From Actinophytocola sp. (lineage in GTDB: Bacteria; Actinomycetota; Actinomycetes; Mycobacteriales; Pseudonocardiaceae), in assembly GCA_009377475.1 (NCBI GenBank), contig WHTY01000036.1:1-40007 (forward strand): a stretch of DNA of 40,007 nucleotides, written 5' to 3'. Shown in pieces: positions 37,973 to 40,007 of this stretch (positions are counted from its first letter, which is position 1; each line of letters opens with the position of its first letter). Under the pieces are notes generated by a model. The model made no database searches and was not told the origin of the DNA. It saw only the letters and a program-made list of their open reading frames with translations. The translations under genes were made by a program, and so were the position numbers.

Positions 37973-38266
37973 TCAAAACCTGCGGGACGGGCCGCGCCGG
38001 TGCCGGGCGTCCCAGCAGGCGCGGTGCCAGTGCCTGCGGTCCGAGACGCCGCCCGTGTGATCGGCGGGCCACGTCACGACGTGCGGCGTGCCAGGGCGGA
38101 TCTCGTGGTCACACCCAGGGCAGCGGTACGTCTTGGTGGCGTTCTCGCCAGGCACACTGCGCACGATCCAGTCACCGTCCTGCGCGGACTCGTGGCTGCC
38201 CCATCCGAGCGACACGCCCGGCGGCGGGGCCGCCTTGCCGCGCTGGGGACGGTTACGTCGAGGCAT
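37973..38266 (-). CDS. Actinobacterial zinc-ribbon protein (often annotated ATP/GTP-binding)
   Basis: The 97-residue protein has a basic N-terminus (MPRRNRPQRGKAAPP) and the conserved core WIVRSVPGENATKTYRCPGC, then DHEIRPGTPHVVTWPAD and RHWHRACWDARHRR. CPGC with the later His/Cys (HWHRAC) forms a probable zinc site. Many actinomycete relatives are labelled ATP/GTP-binding proteins without a P-loop being visible, and none is seen here. It is likely a small nucleic-acid or protein-binding ribbon. A TACGGT box lies 6 nt before ATG, so the transcript is probably leaderless. It leads the alpha/beta hydrolase by 14 nt. Confidence 0.82.
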   Translation of the reverse strand: MPRRNRPQRGKAAPPPGVSLGWGSHESAQDGDWIVRSVPGENATKTYRCPGCDHEIRPGTPHVVTWPADHTGGVSDRRHWHRACWDARHRRGPSRRF

Positions 38267-38272
38267 GCGGCC

Positions 38273-38278
38273 ACCGTA
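38273..38278 (-). promoter_or_regulatory. -10 box, leaderless start of the zinc-ribbon gene
   Basis: TACGGT on the minus strand lies 6 nt before ATG 38266. No Shine-Dalgarno is seen. Confidence 0.5.
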
Positions 38279-38308
38279 TCGGGCGCTAGAGGGCTTGGGC
38301 GCTCTGAG

Positions 38309-38325
38309 TTGACGTGGTGAGTCAA
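38309..38325. repeat. Small inverted repeat beside the orphan gene
   Basis: TTGAC...GTCAA, within GTTGACGTGGTGAGTCAAG, lies just past the 3' end of the orphan gene at 38329. It could be one end of an inserted element or a weak terminator. The opposite end is outside the window. Confidence 0.3.
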
Positions 38326-38328
38326 GTT

Positions 38329-39951
38329 TTAGGCGGCGAGTCGGGTTTGGTGTGCGGCGTCGGTGAGGGCGGCGTCGAATCGGTCGAGGTGCCGTCGGAG
38401 CGGTGTGGGTATGGCGGCGGGGTCGAGTAGCGCGGCTAGGCCGGGTCTGACCAGGCGGGCGTGGACACGGGTGAGGAAGATCGCGATGCGGAGCCCGTGG
38501 TTGGTGACCTGGTAGCGGTGGCTGCCCGGGATGCGTTCGATGAGGCCGTGCAGGCGTAGCCGGCGCAGGTCATAGCTCATGCGCCCTTGGGTCATGAGGG
38601 CTGGGTCGAGGCCCAGTAGCGGGGCGAGGTAGCCGCGGAGATCGCGGTTGCGGAACCCGTTGGGCAGGAGCCGGAAGACGACCAGCGCCGCGAGCAGCGC
38701 CTGGGTTCGGGCCGAGTCGAACGGCAGCGCGGAGGCGCGTTGACTGCCGACCACCGCTGGGGAGGCGACGGCGGTGAACGCATCGTGCCCGATGGTCGGG
38801 TCGCTGGCGAGACGTTGGACGGCCAGCAGCCGTCGGTTGGCGGAGAAGCCGACCTCCCGCAGCGCGGGGAGGTTGCCCAGCCGCTTCCCGATGCTGAAAT
38901 CGCGGCGGCTGTCGTTGATGGTCGTCTCGGTGCGCAGCGCCCGACCTTCCTTGTGGTACTGCTTGATCTTGGTGTTTTTGTACTCCACGTGCAGGCTCGG
39001 CGTGACCCCCTCGGTGAGCACCCGGGTCCGAAACCGGCCCGGGGTCGGCCGCTTGCGGCCACCTTGGATGCGGCGTTCGAAGACCAGACTGATCCGGTCC
39101 GGTCGTCCGAGGTCGAGGTTCTCCCGGATGAGGTCCTCGAACAGCACCCGTCCCGACAAGGGCCGGTCCAGCATCTGGGTTAGCGAGAACTCCGACTGCA
39201 GGATCGAGAGCTCGTAGCGATACCCGGCGCGACGGTCGTCGACAGTAAACGGGTGCGGCAGGATCGCCAGCCACTTGCGCAGCAGCGCGTCGATCGCTGC
39301 CGCATCCAACCCGTCGCAGATCGCTTGCAGCGCCGAGGGGTCGTCGCAGGCGGCGAACCCGTTGTCCAGCGCGGTGAAGGCGATCCCTGCCTTGGTGGCC
39401 TGCCGTTTGGCGTACTCGTTGCCGTTGAGGCACAGCCTGGCGTTGTAGGGAAAGTACGTACAGAACTTCACAAAGAACGGCCCGAAGTCAGCGTCGACGC
39501 AGTAGAAGTAGAAGTGGTTGACGATCCCGGTGCCGGTCACGATCCACGGATAGGACTTTCCGGTCTCCCGGTTGCGGCGCTTCTCGGTGCGAAACACCCG
39601 GGTCTTCTCCTGCGCCCGCCCCACGAACAGCACCCCCTCATTGCTGTCGAACCGGGCCAGGTGCTCCGCAGCGAGGTCGTCCTTACGCTGTCCTTTGGCG
39701 AATTCGACCATCTCGATGTTGTGGTCGCGGCAGAACCGGTGGATCGAGGCGACGAAGCCCTTGCTAATCGGGTCCATCAACGCCGACGACGCGAACGGAT
39801 GCCCTCGATGCCCACGGAAGAACCGCACCACCCCACCGGTGTGCTGCAACTGCGGCACGTACACGTTGAGCAACATCCGGTCGATGCACTCCACCTGCAG
39901 CGTGACGTGCTCATCCAACACATCGGCAGCGGTACGCGGTAACGTCATCAC
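38329..39951 (-). CDS. Orphan protein of a mobile-looking family
   Basis: The 540-residue protein has no domain I can name. Recognisable segments are CIDRMLLNVYVPQLQHTGGV, FFRGHRGHPFASSALMDPIS, VNHFYFYCVDADFGPFFVKF, CTYFPYNARLCLNGNEYAKR and a C-terminal winged-helix-like part (MSYDLRRLRLHGLIERIPGS, RYQVTNHGLRIAIFLTR). I recall related hypothetical proteins in several copies in unrelated bacteria, which suggests a mobile family. This is not proven here. Base composition is lower in GC than its neighbours (by my count 32/60 at 39421-39480 against 46/60 at 37381-37440). No transposase DDE, HNH, RuvC or serine-recombinase motif is seen. ATG 39951 follows GGAG. Confidence 0.7.
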   Translation of the reverse strand: MMTLPRTAADVLDEHVTLQVECIDRMLLNVYVPQLQHTGGVVRFFRGHRGHPFASSALMDPISKGFVASIHRFCRDHNIEMVEFAKGQRKDDLAAEHLARFDSNEGVLFVGRAQEKTRVFRTEKRRNRETGKSYPWIVTGTGIVNHFYFYCVDADFGPFFVKFCTYFPYNARLCLNGNEYAKRQATKAGIAFTALDNGFAACDDPSALQAICDGLDAAAIDALLRKWLAILPHPFTVDDRRAGYRYELSILQSEFSLTQMLDRPLSGRVLFEDLIRENLDLGRPDRISLVFERRIQGGRKRPTPGRFRTRVLTEGVTPSLHVEYKNTKIKQYHKEGRALRTETTINDSRRDFSIGKRLGNLPALREVGFSANRRLLAVQRLASDPTIGHDAFTAVASPAVVGSQRASALPFDSARTQALLAALVVFRLLPNGFRNRDLRGYLAPLLGLDPALMTQGRMSYDLRRLRLHGLIERIPGSHRYQVTNHGLRIAIFLTRVHARLVRPGLAALLDPAAIPTPLRRHLDRFDAALTDAAHQTRLAA

Positions 39952-39970
39952 AGGCTCCGGTCGCGAGGTC

Positions 39971-39990
39971 GGCCCCGACGAACAGGGGCC
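39971..39990. promoter_or_regulatory. Hairpin upstream of the orphan gene
   Basis: GGCCCC (39971-39976) and GGGGCC (39985-39990) form a 6-bp stem with an 8-nt loop, about 20 nt before ATG 39951 on the minus strand. It could be an mRNA leader structure. The window ends soon after. Confidence 0.35.
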
Positions 39991-40007
39991 ACCACCGCAC
40001 CAGCGGA

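Overview
The window is about 70% G+C and has the character of an actinomycete chromosome. It is most likely from the Pseudonocardiales (Amycolatopsis / Saccharopolyspora / Saccharomonospora type). That placement is inferred from protein style, GTG starts, and the gene order mec-cysO-cysM-rhomboid-murI-MBL-rph-rdgB, which matches the Mycobacterium tuberculosis Rv1334-Rv1341 block. Species cannot be fixed from the sequence alone.

Layout. (1) 1-5156 is the remnant end of an integrated prophage-like element: an XRE/TPR regulator and small CxxC proteins on +, then a convergent late cassette on - (truncated tail protein, structural protein, membrane coiled-coil protein, frameshifted amidase, holin). 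It ends at a 28-nt tRNA 3' end (5121-5148), a typical integrase attachment site. (2) 5157-13239 holds a giant XRE-STAND ATPase with 14 WD40 repeats, a VanW/peptidoglycan-binding protein with a very acidic N-terminus, and a frameshifted SGNH hydrolase. (3) 13305-15029 holds a candidate small RNA, a small membrane protein, a lipoprotein and a Bcp peroxiredoxin. (4) 15158-20803 is the conserved minus-strand block rdgB, rph, MBL phosphodiesterase-like, murI, rhomboid, cysM, cysO, mec. cysO/cysM/mec form the protein-thiocarboxylate cysteine pathway. (5) 21143-24817 is a divergent aldehyde dehydrogenase locus (GAF regulator, ALDH, DUF779). (6) 24814-27466 is a tightly overlapped minus-strand operon clpS, DUF2017, P1-type peptidase, a second ClpS-like gene, and a second DUF2017-like gene. 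(7) 27533-32766 carries pncB and a nicotinamidase-like gene (NAD salvage), a secreted protein, dinG and a small acidic protein. (8) 32996-38266 carries ctaD-serB-PTH2, an alpha/beta hydrolase and a zinc-ribbon protein. (9) 38329-39951 is a lower-GC orphan gene of a family that looks mobile.

Most striking observations. The ClpS/DUF2017 pair appears duplicated inside one operon, around a self-processing peptidase. This suggests that the two families work together. CysO carries two residues after its Gly-Gly, so it should need trimming before it can be activated. Two intergenic regions carry arrays of 21-bp tandem repeats of two related families. A promoter-hairpin-terminator unit with no ORF lies at 13305-13416. 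Many genes have a TANNNT box 6-8 nt before the start codon, pointing to leaderless transcripts.
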